The translations under genes were made by a program, and so were the position numbers. This document shows, piece by piece, positions 5,928-6,555 of a stretch of 6,555 bases of DNA (its first letter is position 1; every line of letters begins with the position of its first letter). Source of the stretch: Bacteroides sp. CAG:709. GTDB taxonomy: Bacteria; Bacteroidota; Bacteroidia; Bacteroidales; UBA932. Below the pieces are notes generated by a model. It ran no database searches. It was given only the letters and a program-made list of their open reading frames with translations, and was not told the origin of the DNA. The DNA lies in contig FR882192.1 in assembly GCA_000434935.1 (NCBI GenBank), positions 14,654 through 21,208 on the forward strand, given 5' to 3'.

Positions 5928-5987
5928 TGGTTATCGAATCCAAGCGCAGAAAGCGCAAAAATACGCTGAAGAATATGCAGAAAAGCC

Positions 5988-6019
5988 GTTGCTATCATAT
6001 CCGAAAAATGCTATCTTTG
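5988..6019 (+). promoter_or_regulatory. Bacteroidetes-type promoter
   Basis: TATCTTTG at 6012-6019 is an exact match to the -7 consensus TAnnTTTG, and GTTG at 5988-5991 is a near match to the -33 TTTG with 20 bases between them. Transcription would begin about 6025 and meet the hairpins at 6030-6120 within 100 bases. No gene follows on the + strand, so it probably served a gene now displaced by the IS on the right, or makes a short RNA. Confidence 0.6.
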
Positions 6020-6029
6020 CAGCGTCAAT

Positions 6030-6066
6030 AGATACATTTACTTAGGGATATTCAGTAAATGTCTCT
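6030..6066. repeat. Imperfect inverted repeat near the expected end of the right-hand IS
   Basis: AGATACATTTAC (6030-6041) pairs with GTAAATGTCTCT (6055-6066) at 11 of 12 positions around a 13-base loop. It lies where the end of the right-hand IS should be, and may be part of its terminal structure. The partner end lies outside the window, so this is unproven. Confidence 0.4.
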
Positions 6067-6075
6067 AAAAAAAAC

Positions 6076-6128
6076 AATGGCATATGAAGATGACCCAGTA
6101 TAATCACTTCATATGCCATTTTTATTGT
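6076..6128 (-). terminator. Strong hairpin terminator, probably bidirectional, serving the transposase at right
   Basis: AATGGCATATGAAG (6076-6089) and CTTCATATGCCATT (6107-6120) form a perfect 14-bp stem with a 17-base loop. On the minus strand the stem is followed by GTTTTTTTTAG, an excellent tail about 100 bases after the transposase stop (6224-6226). On the + strand it is followed by TTTTATTG, so it may also stop transcripts from the promoter at 6012. Confidence 0.8.
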
Positions 6129-6223
6129 CATTTCTCTGAATTTTCTCATATACTCTTATCGGCAGGACATGACGTTCCGGAAGAAGTCAGACGACCTCTT
6201 CTGATTTTTTCGGTAAAATCATA

Positions 6224-6555
6224 TCATGCTGCTCTCACCGCTCTGTTCCGGACCTTATCTATCATCAGTATGGCATTAGCCGTATGTATTCCAAAGAAAA
6301 TCCAAAGGATTTCCGTCTTCCTGTTCCGTGCCTTTATCCTTGAGAGTGAGTAATGTTGCTTTTGAGTGCCGAAGCTGCCTTCAAGCCGGGTGGCCCTTTC
6401 CTTGGAGAGTTCACTTCTGAGGACCTTTCTCAAGGATTCATCCCTGGCCGCCCTTCCCTTGCGTACAAAGGATGTGGATATTCCATATTTTGTACAGAAC
6501 TTTCGGTTGGCATTATTGGCATATATTGAATCGGCAGCCACGCATCTTACCCTCA
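6224..6555 (-). CDS. DDE transposase C-terminal part (IS5/IS1182-like), 5' end outside the window
   Basis: The frame enters from the right edge as RVRCVAADSIYANNANRKFC and runs to TGA 6224-6226. VAADSIY holds a likely second catalytic Asp, and RLEGSFGTQKQHYSLSRIKAR holds the likely catalytic Glu in the arrangement known from IS5/IS1182-type DDE enzymes. It closes with KTEILWIFFGIHTANAILM and a basic tail. No frameshift or stop is visible in this part, unlike the other transposases here, so this IS may be the youngest. The exact family (IS5, IS1182 or ISNCY) cannot be decided from the C-terminus. Bases 6129-6223 between stop and terminator hold no gene that I can support. Confidence 0.78.
   Translation of the reverse strand, partial: RVRCVAADSIYANNANRKFCTKYGISTSFVRKGRAARDESLRKVLRSELSKERATRLEGSFGTQKQHYSLSRIKARNRKTEILWIFFGIHTANAILMIDKVRNRAVRAA

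Noticed and set aside
5821..6045. + frame with RIQAQKAQKYAEEYAEKPLL after the LRR stop
   Set aside because: It looks protein-like for a short stretch, but its front overlaps the LRR gene in another frame and its end contains the promoter at 6012. There is no start signal, so I do not call it.
6171..6216. Weak hairpin AGAAG/CTTCT followed by a T6 run on the + strand
   Set aside because: The stem is only five pairs with a long loop, much weaker than the neighbouring hairpin at 6076-6120.

Overview
The window looks like a piece of a Bacteroidales genome (Bacteroides, Prevotella or Muribaculaceae type). The clues are a DUF4906-type surface protein, a BspA-like leucine-rich-repeat gene, a TAnnTTTG promoter, and remains of insertion sequences (ISAon1/ISL3, IS110 and IS4 types) of kinds common in that order. 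No rRNA, CRISPR array or complete tRNA is visible.

Layout. Positions 2-1666 (+) carry the 3' part of a large DUF4906-like, probably cell-surface gene, followed by a very good intrinsic terminator (1727-1775). At 1801 a small leucine-rich-repeat (LRR_5) gene begins on the + strand. It is cut at 1973 and resumes at 5675. Between its halves lie 3.7 kb of nested, decayed mobile DNA (1974-5667) with perfect 18-bp terminal inverted repeats and a 7-bp target duplication, TTATAAT. Removing the insert and one TTATAAT copy restores the LRR frame and its 23-residue repeat period.

The insert contains, in order: a 92-bp left end of an IS4-like element (1974-2065); a truncated ISAon1/ISL3-type element with two frames joined at an A7 run (2066 to about 3085); a short region with a Bacteroidetes-like -7 box, a strong Shine-Dalgarno and a small ORF that runs into a tRNA 3'-end fragment plus UUCG-loop terminator (3086-3426); the C-terminal half of an IS110-type transposase, minus strand, with two frameshifts (3451-4089); and a structurally complete IS4-type element, minus strand, with a broken transposase (4090-5667). 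The IS110 gene is cut exactly at the IS4 left end. This suggests that two IS4 copies, one in the LRR gene and one in IS110, recombined and brought foreign DNA into the LRR locus.

Right of the LRR gene are a good Bacteroidetes promoter (5988-6019), two hairpins (6030-6120) and the 3' part of a further DDE transposase on the minus strand (6224-6555, continuing outside).

The genes do not form a pathway. Most of the window is a layered mobile-element graveyard inserted in and beside a small repeat gene. I see no convincing new defence or metabolic system. The most informative content is the reconstructable order of insertion and recombination events, and the tRNA-end junction.
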